A stretch of 64,000 nt of DNA from Bos javanicus. Lineage: Eukaryota > Chordata > Mammalia > Artiodactyla > Bovidae. Positions 10,401 through 22,382 of the stretch are shown one piece after another. Under the pieces are notes generated by a model. It did not search any database. It saw nothing but the letters and a program-made list of their open reading frames with translations, and was not told the origin of the DNA. The translations under genes and the position numbers were made by a program. Positions within the stretch are counted from its first letter, which is position 1. Each line of letters begins with the position of its first letter. The stretch is taken from assembly GCF_032452875.1 (NCBI RefSeq), contig NC_083871.1:7725692-7789691 (forward strand), given 5' to 3'.

Positions 10401-12000
10401 TTACTTTTTTTATAATCAATATTTCAAACACACAATTTAAGCAGCACAGTTAAAAATAACTGGATAAACAAATGAAATTTAAATGAAACAAACTATACAA
10501 AGACATATGTAGGAATTCATAAATAAGAATTATTAGGTAAATATCTTAAACATTCTTGAACTTTTTAATGAGATCAGAGAAAAGATTGAGAATTTGTAGA
10601 GAACTGGAAATCATACAAAATAACCAAATACAACTTATGGAAGTAATAACAAAAATTAAAGACATCGAATGGACTTAACAATAGATTAAACACACACAAA
10701 ATGAAAATCAGCCAACTGCATGATAGATCGAAATAAAATATTCAAAATAAATCACAAAAAGATAAAAGTAGAGAAAATACAGAAATTAAAGTAATAGAGT
10801 AGAGGATTTGAGGAGCAGGGTTAATATATATGTAATCTGAGTCCAAGACAGAAATGGAAGAATTGAGAAAAAGCAAGACTTGAAGAGATCAAAGCTAAGC
10901 AACTTTCTAGAGCTCATGCAATGAATCAAACCAGAGTTTCAAGCAACCTCAAGAAAGTATGATGGTAGTAGGGAGACGGGGGCGAGGGGCTGATTGTATT
11001 GGAAACATTGAAAAATAAAACAAAAATAAATGATAGAAATAGCCAGTAAAGAAAGAAAAAAAAAAAAAAACAGCAGCCACTGGGTTGTGAGTTTATTTTC
11101 TCAGAAACAATGGAAGCCTGAGGGGAAAAAAAGGAAGGATGGTATCTTTAAAACATTGAAGGACTATAACTCCCAGGTTAGAATTCTATGCCTGGTGAAA
11201 ATAACTTTAAAAAATGAAAATGAAAATTTAAAATTTCAAACAGCTACTTGCTGAGGCCATTTGTCACCAGCAGATCTACAGGAAATGCATCAAAAAGTAG
11301 AATATTCTAGAGGAAAAGAAAAATAATAAGTTCTGACACTGATGAATAGGCAGAAAAATGTTCAATCTGTATATGAATGTAAATGGACACTTATCTGTCA
11401 AACAAGAATGATAATTACTTATTTTATTACCATGTGACATATGAAAACAATATAGAATCTGTATAATGTGTATAAATGTGTATGAAAAGTGTATAAATGT
11501 GTATAAAATAATAAATAAAGGAGGAAGAAAATGACTCAGTTTTAGGAGAAGGATTAAAATAACAAATAATGTAGATGCTGAGGAATATTTGGTACATAGT
11601 CTATCTCAGAGCAACTATTAATATTAAAGGATAACAAGCATATATAATAGACAAACCTAATGCACAGTAAAAGAGAAATATAAACCCTTCAGTCTAAATG
11701 TATGAAAGAAAGAAAAAAGGAAGATAGAAGAGGTGGGGCAAACAGGAAGTGAACCTAAATACTTAAACCTCCGAGTATCAATGATTCCAATTAATAAATA
11801 TACAGAGTACTCTAATTAAAAGATAATGATTTTAAAACATCAAGCTATATACTAATTTACAGGACACACATAAAACATAAGAATGCGAAAATGGTAAAAT
11901 AAACAGTGTACAAACAACTTATGTATCATCTGAACATGGGCCAAAGGGAAGCTGGTATGCCAACCAAAGTAGAATTTAAGACAAAAATATTACTAGAGTT
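10401..12000 (+). mobile_element. Probable degraded ancient L1 sequence
   Basis: A long A-rich stretch. The part around 11080-11320, for example ggactataactcccaggtta and ggccatttgtcaccagcaga, resembles the coding-strand sequence of old mammalian L1 elements. No reading frame survives and the boundaries are uncertain. It runs into a younger L1 3' end. Confidence 0.45.
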
Positions 12001-12465
12001 TGTAGTGATGTGAATGGACTTAGAGTCTGTTATTCAGAGTGAAGTAAGTCCGAAAGAAAATCAAATATCGTATATTGACACATGTATGAGGAATCTAAAA
12101 AAATCTAAAACTGCTTTTCTGATGAACCTATTTGCAGGGCAGGAATACAGATGCAGATACAGAGAACAGACATGGACAGGGCAAGGGGCAGAGGAAGGGG
12201 AGGGTGGGGCGAGTTGACAGAATAGCAGTGACATGTGTACACCCCTATGCTTAAAACACAGAGCAGCAGGGAGCTGCTGTAGAGCACAGGGAGCTCAGGT
12301 CAGCTCTGTGATGACCTAACGGGGTGGAAAGGGGGGAGGAATGGGAGGGAGGCTCAAGAGGGAAGGGACATGTGTATGCATACAGCTGATTCATGTTATC
12401 GTTCGTAAGAAACTAACACAGTATTATAAAACAACTATCGTCCAATAAAAAAACTGCTAGAGTTA
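12001..12465 (+). mobile_element. L1 3' end, plus strand
   Basis: The piece begins with the end of ORF2 (gagtgaagtaagtccgaaag) and continues through the bovid L1 3' region (gagcacagggagctcaggtc, gctgattcatgttatc) to an A-rich end near ccaataaaaaaac. It is 5' truncated. Confidence 0.8.
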
Positions 12466-12673
12466 AAGAATGATTTTCTTTTTTATCCATAACAGCCATG
12501 AAATTACCAGAAATTTAAAATAATACTAAATTGGTATCTACCTAGAACTAGCCTAAAAATATAAAAGGCCAAATTGACAGAACTAAAACTAGAAATAAAC
12601 AAATCCACAATAATATCGGAAGATATTAACACACCTTTCTCAGGAACTTAGAAACAACTATAAAAATCATGTT
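12466..12673. other. A-rich sequence, probably old L1
   Basis: Phrases such as aattgacagaactaaaacta resemble old L1 ORF2 sequence. The stretch is too short and degraded to assign. Confidence 0.35.
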
Positions 12674-12880
12674 ATTGTTGTTTAGTCTCTCTATCATGTC
12701 CAAGTCTTTGCAACCCCATGGAAGGTAACCCACCAGGCTCCTCTGTCCATGGGATTCCTCCAGGCAAGAATGCTGGAGCGGGTTACCATTTCCTTCTCCA
12801 GGGATCTTCTGAACCCAGGGATCAAACCCATGTCTCCTGCTTGGCAGACAGATTGTTTACCCCTGAGCCACCTGGGAAGC
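12674..12880 (-). mobile_element. Bov-tA-type SINE, minus strand
   Basis: The tail complement (gttgtttagtctctctatca), middle (ctccaggcaagaatgctgga) and head complement (gagccacctgggaagcc) are in order. Confidence 0.88.
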
Positions 12881-13081
12881 CCATACTTTATGGTAAAACA
12901 CTAAAATTTATCTTTAATATGGACCATAAGAAGAGATATCATTATAAGTAGGAAATGCAGGAGACCACAGCCAGTCTCCCTTTTGCCATGTTGGTACCTT
13001 GGCTATTTCTCCCTGAAATCCTAGTGTGATCATAAGTCATCACACAACCAAATTTCTGTAGGAAGGCCTTAAGGGAGAAAG

Positions 13082-13121
13082 TATAGTTAATTCACATAAT
13101 TAATTCACATAATTAACTATA
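13082..13121. repeat. AT-rich inverted repeat with internal tandem
   Basis: The 11-bp arms tatagttaatt (13082-13092) and aattaactata (13111-13121) are perfectly complementary. The interior repeats the word cacataattaatt. A small cruciform is possible. Confidence 0.8.
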
Positions 13122-13210
13122 GTCTGGTGACCTCTCTGATCCTTTTCCAGCCTTCTGGTCGAAATATCACCTGTGTTTCCTAGGACATAATTGCATAAGA
13201 CAAAATTAAA

Positions 13211-13412
13211 ACTGCTGCTAAGTCACTTCAGTCGTGTCTGACTCTGTGCAACCCCATAGACGGCAGCCCACCAGGCTCCCCCGTCCCTGAGATTCTCCAG
13301 GCAAGAACACTGGAGTGAGTTGCCATTTCCTTCCCCAATGCATGAAAGTGAAGTCGCTCAGTCATATCCAACTCTTAGTGACCCCATGGACTGCAGCCTA
13401 CCAGGCTCCTCT
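13211..13412 (-). mobile_element. Dimeric Bov-A2-type SINE, minus strand
   Basis: Two tandem SINE monomer ends occur in the same orientation. The first has gctaagtcacttcagtcgtg and ctccaggcaagaacactg. The second starts at gaagtcgctcagtcatatcc. The second monomer is cut after ccaggctcctctgcc. Confidence 0.85.
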
Positions 13413-13927
13413 GCCTTAAAACTCAACATCCATAATTCTCATAAGTTCTCCTTTAATTCTTGAGACTCTTGTGGCTTCATCAGTTTCCTTGACAACTGTT
13501 TAGTCACATTTTGAGCCCAGTTTTTGGTTCCATTGTGTCTTTTTGCCTCAACTTAGTATAAACAACCTACAATATCCAATTGTTAACAGTCAGGGTGGGG
13601 CTCAGGTCAACTTCTCAAAACTCAGGCATCTAAATACACTTATTTAATACTATGGTCCTCTTGGGATATAAGGCTGTCTAGGCAAAGCCATCTCTTGATC
13701 CCTCCCAGGGTAGACACAACTAGAAACAGAGAGAGCCTGGTTTTATGTTTGATGGTTTTGCTTATTTGCTTGTGTTTTAACCTGGCAGGTCCATGGATAG
13801 TATATCGTTTCCCTCTCTAAATAAAGTAGCACTGCTCAGGTGGGATGGACAGTCTGCAAGAATCCAGAAAACCTTTCTCTGAGCACTGCTTAAATTTCCT
13901 GCTGGATAGCTTTCACCTTGGGTTTTC
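13413..13927. other. No recognised feature
   Basis: Unique-looking sequence with no frame of note. It resembles no bovid repeat I know. Confidence 0.45.
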
Positions 13928-14440
13928 TAATGGTTAATTTTATACATCAACTGCACTTGTTAGAAGGTGCTCAGACATTTGGCCAAACATGATTATGATA
14001 TCTGGAAGGGTGTTTCCAGATGGAATTCATTTATCCGGTGAATAAGTAAACTGGACAAGCTGATGGTGTTCCCCAATGTGGTGGGCCTCAGCCCAACAGC
14101 TGAAGACTCAAATGGAACAAAAGGCTTAGGTAAAAGGGACCTCCTCCCGCCTGACTGCAAGAGCTGGGACATCAGTCTTTTAATTGCCTTTAGACTCAAA
14201 CTGACAACATAGACTCCTTGTGGGTCTTGAAGCTGCCAATTTCAAGCTGGAAATTAAAATGTAGGGTCCCCCGCTTCTCAGGCCCTTTGGACTGAGACTG
14301 AAAGGTTGGTTCTCAGCCTACTCAGACTGCAAGTTGGCTCTCCTGGGTGTCCAGCTCCTGCCTAATCATCCTGAACATTTGGGACTTGTCAGAGTCATGT
14401 GTGCCAAGTTCTTAAAATTAATCATTATATTTATATATTT

Positions 14441-14833
14441 CAGTTCAGTTCAGTTCAGTTCAGTCACTCAGTCGTGTCCGACTCTTTGCAACCCCATGAA
14501 TCGCATCATGCCAGGCTTCCCTGTCCATCACCAACTCCCGGAGTTCACCCAAACTCATGTGCATTGAGTTGGTGATGCCATCCAACCATCTCATTCTCTG
14601 TTGTCCCCTTCTCCTCCTGCCCCCAATCCCTCCCAGCATCACAGTCTTTTCCAATGAGTCAACTCGTCGCATGAGGTGGCCAAAGTACTGGAGTTTCAGC
14701 TTTAGCATCATTCCTTCCAAAGAACACCCAGTGCTGATCTTCAGAATGGACTGGTTGGATCTCCTTGCAGTCCAAGGAACTCTCAAGAGTCTTCTCCAAC
14801 ACCACTTTCAAAAGCATCAATTCTTCAGCGCTC
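14441..14833 (-). mobile_element. BovB 3' fragment, minus strand
   Basis: The fragment starts with the complement of the BovB tail (repeated cagtt units) and runs to catcaattcttcagcgctct. Read on the minus strand it encodes the C-terminal BovB RT tail (LQYFGHLMRRVDSLEKT) in a 108-codon frame ending in the usual stop after TRLSD. It is 5' truncated, so not functional. Confidence 0.9.
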
Positions 14834-15145
14834 TTAATTTTTATTGCAGCATAGTTGCTTTACAATTTGTGTTAGTTTCTGCTATACAGTAAAGTGAATC
14901 AACCACACATATGCATTTATCCCCTGTTTCTTGGATTTCCTTCCCATTTATATCATCACAGAGCACCGAGCAGAGTTCCCTGTGTGACAAAGTAGGCTCT
15001 CATCAGTTACCTATTGTATGCTTAGTATCAATAGTGTATATGCATCAACCTCAATCTCCTGACTCAGCCCACCCACCCACACTCCCCCTTGGTGTCTGTA
15101 TCTTTGTTCTCTACATCTGTTTCTCCATCTCTATTTTGCAATAGT
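14834..15145 (-). mobile_element. L1 3' end, minus strand
   Basis: The complement of the L1 tail (ttttattgcagcatagttgc; tgctatacagtaaagtgaat) is followed by the typical tctacatctgtttctccatc. It directly abuts the BovB piece inside the MLT2 LTR. Confidence 0.75.
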
Positions 15146-15205
15146 CATATCTTTATGTCTTTCCTATTGGTTCTCCTTCTCTGGAGAACCTTGACTAATT
15201 CAGGG

Positions 15206-15670
15206 TTAGATCACCAGATGAATTCTAAAGGACTTTTTACTTTCAAATCTGTATTTTGCTTGAAGGAGACGAAAAATTATCTTTAGCATAATATAATACA
15301 TTTTTAATTCTGGAAATATACTTAGAGAGATGGAATTACTTCCTGGTATAGATTTGCTTACATGCGAACTGGTGGGAGCCCTGGACAAGCAGTGCTGATG
15401 GCAGGAAGCTGACCAGAGGCGACCATCTGGGGCTTGGAGCTGAGTTCCTGCTGAGTATGAACAAGGCCCCTCTGTGAAGTGACAGGACAAGAAAACTGCA
15501 AGATCACTCTACAGTCTTATCAGAATACAGCATCATGGAAATTGTCCACACTACAAAAATAACCAAACAGCCCTTACCCCAGCTATTATAAGTGACATGA
15601 CTGCTACTTTACCTGTAGGAGTTTTGGCTCTACTCTCTCTTTTTAACTTAGAGATATGTTGTATTAAAAT
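15206..15670. other. No recognised feature
   Basis: The sequence following the split LTR shows no gene and no clear repeat. Confidence 0.45.
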
Positions 15671-16965
15671 AAAACTCTGAGAGGAAAATATCGGCAAAGC
15701 ACTCTCTGACATAAATCACAGCAGGATCCTCTATGACCCACCTCCCAGAGTAATGGAAATAAAAGCAAAAATAAACAAATGGGTCCTAATTAAACTTAAA
15801 AGCTTTTGCACAACAAAGGAAACTATAAGCAAGGTGAAAAGACAGCCTTCAGAATGGGAGAAAATAATAGCAAATGAAGCAACTGACAAAGAATTAATCT
15901 CAAAAATATACAAGCAACTCCTGCAGCACAACTCCAAAAAAACAAGCGACCCAATCAAAAAATGAGCCAACAACTAAACAGACATTTCTCCAAAGAAGAC
16001 ATACAGAGGGCTAACAAACACATAAAAAAATGCTCAAAAAAAAAAAAAAAAAAGATGCTCAACATCACTCATTATCAGAGAAATGCAAATCAAAACCACT
16101 ATGAGGTACCATTTCACGCCAGTCAGAATGGCTGCGATCCAAAAGTCTACAAACAATAAATGCTGAAGAAGGTGTGGATAAAAGAGAATCCTCTTACACT
16201 GTTGGTGGGAATGCAAACTAGTACAGCCACTATGGACAACAGTGTGAAGATTCCTTAAAAAACTGGAAATAGAACTGCCTTATGACCCAGCAATCCCACT
16301 GCTGGGCATACACACTGAGGAAACCAGAATGGAAAGAGACACGTGTACCCCAATGTTCATTGCAGCACTGTTTATAATAGCCAGGACATGGAAGCAACCT
16401 AGATGTCCATCAGCAGATGAATGGATAAGAAAGCTGTGGTACATATACACAATGGAATATCATTCAGCCATTAAAAAGAATACATTTGAATCAGTTCTAA
16501 TGAAGTGGATGAAACTGGAGCCTATTATACAGAGTGAAGTAAGCCAGAAAGAAAAACACCAACACAGTATAATAATATATATGGAATTTAGAAAGATGGT
16601 AATGATAACCCTATATGTGAGACAGCAAAAGACACAGATATATAGAACAGTCTTTTAGATTCTGTGGGAGAAGGCAAGGGTGGGATGATTTGAGAGAATA
16701 GCATTGAAACATGTATATTATCATATGTGAAACAGACCACCAGTCCAGGTTCGATGCATGAGACAGGGTGCACAGGGCCGGTGCACTGGGATGATCCAGA
16801 GGGATGGAAGGAGGAGGGAGGTAGGAGGGGGGTTCAGGATGGGGAACACATGTACACACATGGCTAATCATGTCAATGAATGGCAAAACCACTACAATAT
16901 TGTAATTAGCCTCCAATTAAAATACATAAATTTAAAAATAATAATAATTTAAAAAATAAAATATT
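15671..16965 (+). mobile_element. Bovid L1 3' end, about 1.3 kb (copy 1)
   Basis: The element starts within the C-terminal part of ORF2 (protein words such as MERDTCTPMFIAALFIIART at 16329 onward) and ends with the A-rich L1 tail. It is closely similar to 20797-22060 in the same orientation. Frames are broken by single-base changes and an A run at 16037-16053. No endonuclease or RT core is present. Confidence 0.92.
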
Positions 16966-16986
16966 CATTGTAACATTTTCACTACT

Positions 16987-17018
16987 TCTAGAAAGGATGT
17001 GTCAGCATCCTTTCTAGA
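16987..17018. repeat. Perfect 13-bp-arm hairpin
   Basis: tctagaaaggatg (16987-16999) and catcctttctaga (17006-17018) are exact inverted copies separated by the 6-nt loop tgtcag. The hairpin lies about 20 bp beyond the L1 tail. Confidence 0.9.
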
Positions 17019-18650
17019 GCAGAATTCCATTTTCTTTGACCTTACCCCCAAAATTGCTTAACACAAGCACAGCTCCTAGAAGTTCTTCCCTTGGAGATGC
17101 TCCATAACTCTCTCTCTTTGCTTCAAGCCTTAAACCCAAATTGTTCACCGACAGGTGTCCCTGGTGGTCTATGGCTTGAGGACCTTGGTGCAGAAAAGGT
17201 AGACATATGACTCATTCACTACTATGGTTCTGATTTCTAGAGTTCTTGAAGACAGAAGAGACAGAAGCAGAGAGAGAGAGAATCTGATAGGTCTTCCCTA
17301 CCCCAGCTTAACTCCTCACAGTATGTTGCTGGGTTTCCAATGCATAGATTTGATTGCCTCTTTTTATGTCCTTAAAGAGGGGTCTGAGGATGAAAGGTCC
17401 TGCCATACTCTACTGTCTTGGGAAACTAAATCAGTTAGGCCTATTGAAAGAATATGGTTTTGTTGTTGTTGTTGTTTGTTTCCTTTAAATTCTTGGCCAG
17501 ACTTCAATACAAGATTGAGATAATGATAGAATAAAATGCTCTTAGGGATAACATATAAATGCACACACACACACACAGACACGCTGTTTCTTCCTGCCTG
17601 CTCTGCCTTTGAGCAAAGGTCTTGATTACCTTGCAACACAGAGACCTGAATTCACCCACTACTGTCCCCTGTGGCCAAAAAAATAGAGTCATGTCCTTTT
17701 ACTATCCAGATTGCAATGTCTCTGAGCCTTTATGTGATAATTCTCTATGAATTCTATGTGCTCTACCTCCAATATTTCTGAGATTATTTCCTAGATGCTG
17801 CTGCTCAAATGATGCTCCAGAGTTCATAGTCCATGAATTACTTGTTATAGGTTCTGTTTTTACTCCAAACAAATGCAAAAACTGAAATAAATTCTATTCA
17901 CATTAGTATTCTTTAGAAACAATGGCCTCTTTGCTAAGCCACTCATATTTTGGTTATAAAAAAAAAAAGAAGGAAAAGATCTATTCAAAATCAAGACTAA
18001 AATAGTTGCACTTAGCCCTCAGAACACAGTCCAGTTTTCCCAAAAGTCATCTTTGGAGATCATCCTGCAATCCAAAACATAGAAATAGCTCTTCACCATC
18101 AGTTTTTTTATCAGCATTGACAGAAATGTCACTGGTTCAGCAGAAATTTCTAGATTGTGTTTATTCCTTAAGAATGTGCTACTCACAGATATAGGTAGGA
18201 TGCTAGAGCTGGAGAAGCCACTATTCAGTCCATCAATTACCTTCACGTAGTGAAGTTGAGATGCAGGCAACGCCATGACTCCACCCGAACCACATGGAAA
18301 AAAGTGTGCTCTGGACTCAAGACGGGGATAGTGCTTCTCCGTGTGTGGTCCTTGGACCTGGAGCACTTGTATCACCTGGGAACTTGCAGAAATGCAAATT
18401 CTTGAGCCACCTCCCAGAACCGCTAAATCAGAAACTCTGGTGTTTTTAACCAGGCCTCCAGGTGGTCAGTACACAAACCAACATTTGAGAATTACTCACC
18501 TGAAGACTGAGATTCCCTCCAGCACAGGGGAAAAAAATATTTTCCCTTGAACTTTGAGTCCTGGTCACATGATTCACTTTCAATCACCATTTATTAAGCA
18601 TTTGCATTGTGAATAAATTCCACACTCACAACACAAATGCAGTGTGCTGG
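17019..18650. other. Mostly unique, no gene recognised
   Basis: Short frames only (up to 118 codons on the minus strand, 18019-18375, with no domain I recognise). Contains small GTT and CA runs near 17460 and 17562, and a second copy of an unclassified repeat at 17735-17900. Confidence 0.5.
17735..17900 (+). repeat. Unclassified dispersed repeat, copy 2
   Basis: The stretch resembles 4010-4400 in the same orientation, as described for that entry. It lacks the SINE interruption. The family is unknown. Confidence 0.4.
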
Positions 18651-18662
18651 CTTTTTAAAAAG

Positions 18663-19077
18663 TGAAGTAAGCCAGAAAGAAAAACACCAATACAGTATAC
18701 TAACACATATATATGGAATTTAGAAAGATGGTAACGATAACCCTGTATGTGAGACAGCAAAACAGACACAGATGTATGCAACAGCCTTTTGGACAATGTG
18801 GGAGAGAGCAAGGGTGGGATGATTTGGGAGAATGGCATTGAAACATGTACATTACCATATGTGAAACGAATCACCAGTCCAGGTTTGATGCATGAGACAG
18901 GGTGCTTGGGGCTGGTGCACTGGGATGACCCAGAGGGATGGGATGGGGAGGGGGGTGGGAGGGGTGATCAGGATGGGGAACACATGCACCCCTGTGGCGG
19001 ATGCATGTCAACATATGGCAAAACCACTACAATATTTTACAGTAATTAGCCTGCAATTAAAATAAATAAATTTATAT
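18663..19077 (+). mobile_element. Short L1 3' end with 11-bp target duplication
   Basis: The insert is about 415 bp, from tgaagtaagccagaaagaaa through the L1 3' region to an A/T-rich tail. tttttaaaaag at 18652-18662 and again at 19078-19088 is the likely target-site duplication. It is severely 5' truncated. Confidence 0.85.
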
Positions 19078-19096
19078 TTTTTAAAAAGCCATTTAA

Positions 19097-22065
19097 TAAA
19101 GGATCATAAGAGACTACTATCAGCAATTATATGCCAATAAAATGGACAATGTGGAAGAAACGGACAAATTCTTAGAAAAGTACAGCTTTCCAAAACTGAA
19201 CCAGGAAGAAATAGAAAATCTTAACAGACCCATCAAAAGAACGGAAATTGAAACTGTAATCAAAAATCTTCCAGCAAACAAAAGCCCAGGTCCAGATGGC
19301 TTCACAGCTGAATTCTACCAAAAATTTAGAGAAGAGCTAACACCTTTCCTGCTCAAACTCTTCCAGAAAATTGCAGAGGAAGGTAAACTTCCAAACTCAT
19401 TCTATGAGGCCACCATCACCCTAATACCAAAACCTGACAAAGATGACACAAAAAAAGATAACTACAGGCCAATATCACTGATGAACATAGATGCACAAAT
19501 CCTTAACAAAATTCTAGCAATCAGAATCCAACAACACATTAAAAAGATCATACACCATGACCAAGTGGGCTTTATCCCAGGGATGCAAGGATTCTTCAAT
19601 AACCACAAATCAATCAATCTAATATACCACATTAAAAAATTGAAAAATAAAAACCATATGATTATTTCAATAAATGCAGAGAAAGCCTTTGACAAAATTC
19701 AACATCCATTTATGATAAAAACTCTCCAGAAAGCAGGAATAAAAGGAACATACCTCAACATAATAAAAGCTATATATGACAAACCCACAGCAAACATTAT
19801 CCTCAATGGTGAAAAATTGAAATCATTTCCTCTAAAGTCAGGAACAAGACAAGGGTGCCCACTTTCACCATTACTATGCAACATAGTTTTGGAAGTTTTG
19901 GCCACAGCAATCAGAGCATAAAAAGAAATAAAAGGAATCCAAATTGGAAAAGAGGAAGTAAAACTCTCACTGTTTGCAGATGACATGATCCTCTACACAG
20001 AAAACCCTAAAGACTCCACCAGAAAATTACTAGAACTAATCAATGAATATAGTAAAGTTGCAAGATATAAAATCAACACACAGAAATCACTTGCATTCCT
20101 ACACACTAATTATGAGAAAATAGAAAGAGAAATTAAGGAACCAATTCCATTCACCATTGCAAAGAAAAGAATAAAATACTTAGGAATATAACTACCTAAA
20201 GAAACTAAAGACCTATATATAGAAAACTATAAAACACTGGTGAAAGAAATCAAAGAGGACACTAATAGATGGAGAAATATACCATGTTCATGGATTGGAA
20301 GAATCAATATAGTGAAAATGAGTATACTACCCAAAGCAGTCTATAGATTCAATGCAATCCCTATCAAGCTACCAACGGTATTCTTCATAGGGCTAGAACA
20401 AATAATTTCACAATTTGTATGGAAATACAAAAAACCTCAAATAGCCAAAGCAATCTTGAGAAAAAAATGGAACTGGAGGAATCAACCTGCCTGACTTCAG
20501 GCTCTACTACAAAGCCATAGTCATCAAGACAGTATGGTACTGGCACAAAGACAGAAATATAGATCAATGGAACAAAATAGAAAGCCCAGAGATAAATCCA
20601 CACCCTTATGGATGCCTTATCTTTGACAAAGGAGGCAAGAATATAAAATGGAGAAAAGACAAAATCTTTAACAAGCGGTGCTGGGAAAACTGGTCAACCA
20701 CTTGTAAAAGAATGAAACTAGAACACTTTCTAACACCATACACAAAAATAAACTCAAAATAGATTGAAGATCTAAATGTAAGACCAGAAACTATAAAACT
20801 CCTAGAGGAGAACATAGGCAAAACACTCTCTGTCATACATCACAGCAGGATCCTCTATGACCCACCTCCCAGAATATTGGAAATAAAAGCAAAAATAAAC
20901 AAATGGGACCTAATTAAACTTAAAAGCTTCTGCACAAGAAAGGAAACTATAAGCAAGGTGAAAAGATAGCTTTCAGAATGGGAGAAAATAGTAGCAAATG
21001 AAGCAACTGACAAACAACTAATCTCAAAAATATACAAACAACCCCTACAGCTCAACTCCAGAAAAATAAGTGACCCAATCAAAAAAAGGGCCAAAGAGCT
21101 AAACAGACATTTCTCCAAAGAAGACATACGGATGGCTAACAAACACATGGAAAGATGCTCAACATCACTCATTATCAGAGAAATGCAAATCAAAACCACT
21201 ATGAGGTACCATTCCACGCCAGTCAGAATGGCTGCAATCCAAAAGTCTACAAGCAATAAATGCTGGAGAAGGTATGGAGAAAAGGGAACCCTCTTACACT
21301 GTTGGTGGGAATGCAAACTAGTACAGCCACTATGGAGAACAGTGTGGAGATCCCCTAAAAAACTGGAAATAGAACTGCCATATGACCCAGCAATACCACT
21401 GCTGGGCATACACACCAAGGAAACCAGAATGGAAAGGGACACATGTACCCCAATGTTCATTGCAGCACTGTTTATAATAGCCAGGACATGGAAGCAACCT
21501 AGATGTCCATCAGCAGATGAATGGATAAAGAAAGCTGTGGTACATATCCACAATGGAGTATTACTCAGCCATTAAAAAGAATACATTTGAATCAGTTCTA
21601 ATGAGGTGGATGAAACTGGAGCCTATTATACAGAGTGAAGTAAGCCAGAAAGAAAAGCACCAATACAGTATAATAACGCATATATATGGAATTTAGAAAG
21701 ATGGTAACGATAATCCTGTATGTGAGACAGCAAAAGAGACACAGATGTATAGAACAGTCTTTTGGACTCTGTGGGAGAGGGAGAGGGTGGAATGATTTGG
21801 GAGAATGGCATTGAAACAAGTATAATATCATATGTGAAACGAATCACCAGTCCAGGTTCGATGCATGATACAGGATGTTCGGGGCTAGTGCACTGGGATG
21901 ACCCAGAGGAATGGTATGGGAAGAGAGGTGGGATGGGAATTCAGGATGTGGAACATATGTACACCCATGGTGGATTCATGTTGATGTATGGCAAAACCAA
22001 TACAATATTGTAAAGTAATTAGCCTGCAATTAAAATAAATAAATTTATATTTTTTTAAAAAAATT
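19097..22065 (+). mobile_element. Bovid L1, about 3 kb, 5' truncated
   Basis: The element covers the reverse-transcriptase and C-terminal parts of ORF2, the 3' region and an A-rich end. It is flanked by ccatttaa at 19089-19096 and 22066-22073, a probable 8-bp target duplication. It lies directly against the shorter L1 on its left. The 5' UTR, ORF1 and endonuclease are missing, so it could not move by itself. Confidence 0.93.
19142..21575 (+). pseudogene. L1 ORF2 remnant (reverse transcriptase and C-terminus)
   Basis: ORF2 copies RNA into DNA at the nicked target. Here an opening frame of 259 codons carries RT blocks (KSPGPDGFTAEFY, SGTRQGCPLSPLL). A TAA stop at 19919-19921 follows. The same frame resumes and contains the catalytic FADD at 19973-19984, then another stop at 20189-20191, then stays open to 20494, where an insertion in an A run shifts the frame. 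A 147-codon frame at 21132-21575 holds the cysteine-bearing C-terminal region (HCWWECKLVQPLW). Stops and shifts show decay. Confidence 0.93.
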
Positions 22066-22186
22066 CCATTTAAAACTATTACATGGGGAATAAGACAAAT
22101 GAGAATGAAAAGCATTATGATAAATTATTTGGGATCAGTTCTGAGCTTCTGCCACTGAATAAAATTATTTCATCTGGTAAAAATAT

Positions 22187-22210
22187 ATTTATTTATTTAT
22201 TTATTTATTT
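22187..22210. repeat. (ATTT)n microsatellite
   Basis: Six uninterrupted ATTT units lie at the junction with a minus-strand tRNA SINE, and probably derive from its A-rich tail. Confidence 0.95.
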
Positions 22211-22353
22211 GACTGTGCTGAGTCTAAGTTGCCTCATGTGGGATGTTTTAGTTGTGGCATGCTAACTCTTAGTTTCCTGACCAGGGATTGAACCCCAGCC
22301 CCCTACAGTATAAGTGCACAGTCTTAACCACTGGACCACCAAGGGAATCCCAT
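22211..22353 (-). mobile_element. CHR-type tRNA SINE, minus strand
   Basis: The complement of an older cetartiodactyl SINE is shown by tgactgtgctgagtctaagt, tttcctgaccagggattgaa and ttaaccactggaccaccaag. The left (ATTT)n is its tail. Confidence 0.8.
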
Positions 22354-22382
22354 CTTTTTTTCTGAATTCTAAAGTCAATAAT

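Larger units (their letters stand above)
13928..15205 (+). mobile_element. MLT2-type ERVL LTR, split by two insertions
   Basis: The LTR 5' part lies at 13928-14440, from the block ggttaattttatacatcaact through aagctgatggtgttccccaa to gccaagttcttaaa. Its 3' end lies at 15146-15205, including ggttctccttctctggagaa and ccttgactaatt. Between them sit a BovB piece (14441-14833) and an L1 tail (14834-15145). MLT2 predates the radiation of placental orders, so both insertions came later. Confidence 0.7.

Noticed and set aside
20855..21553. 232-codon minus-strand frame with hydrophobic stretches
   Set aside because: It is antisense to L1 ORF2; hydrophobic runs come from A-rich sense codons read as T-rich.
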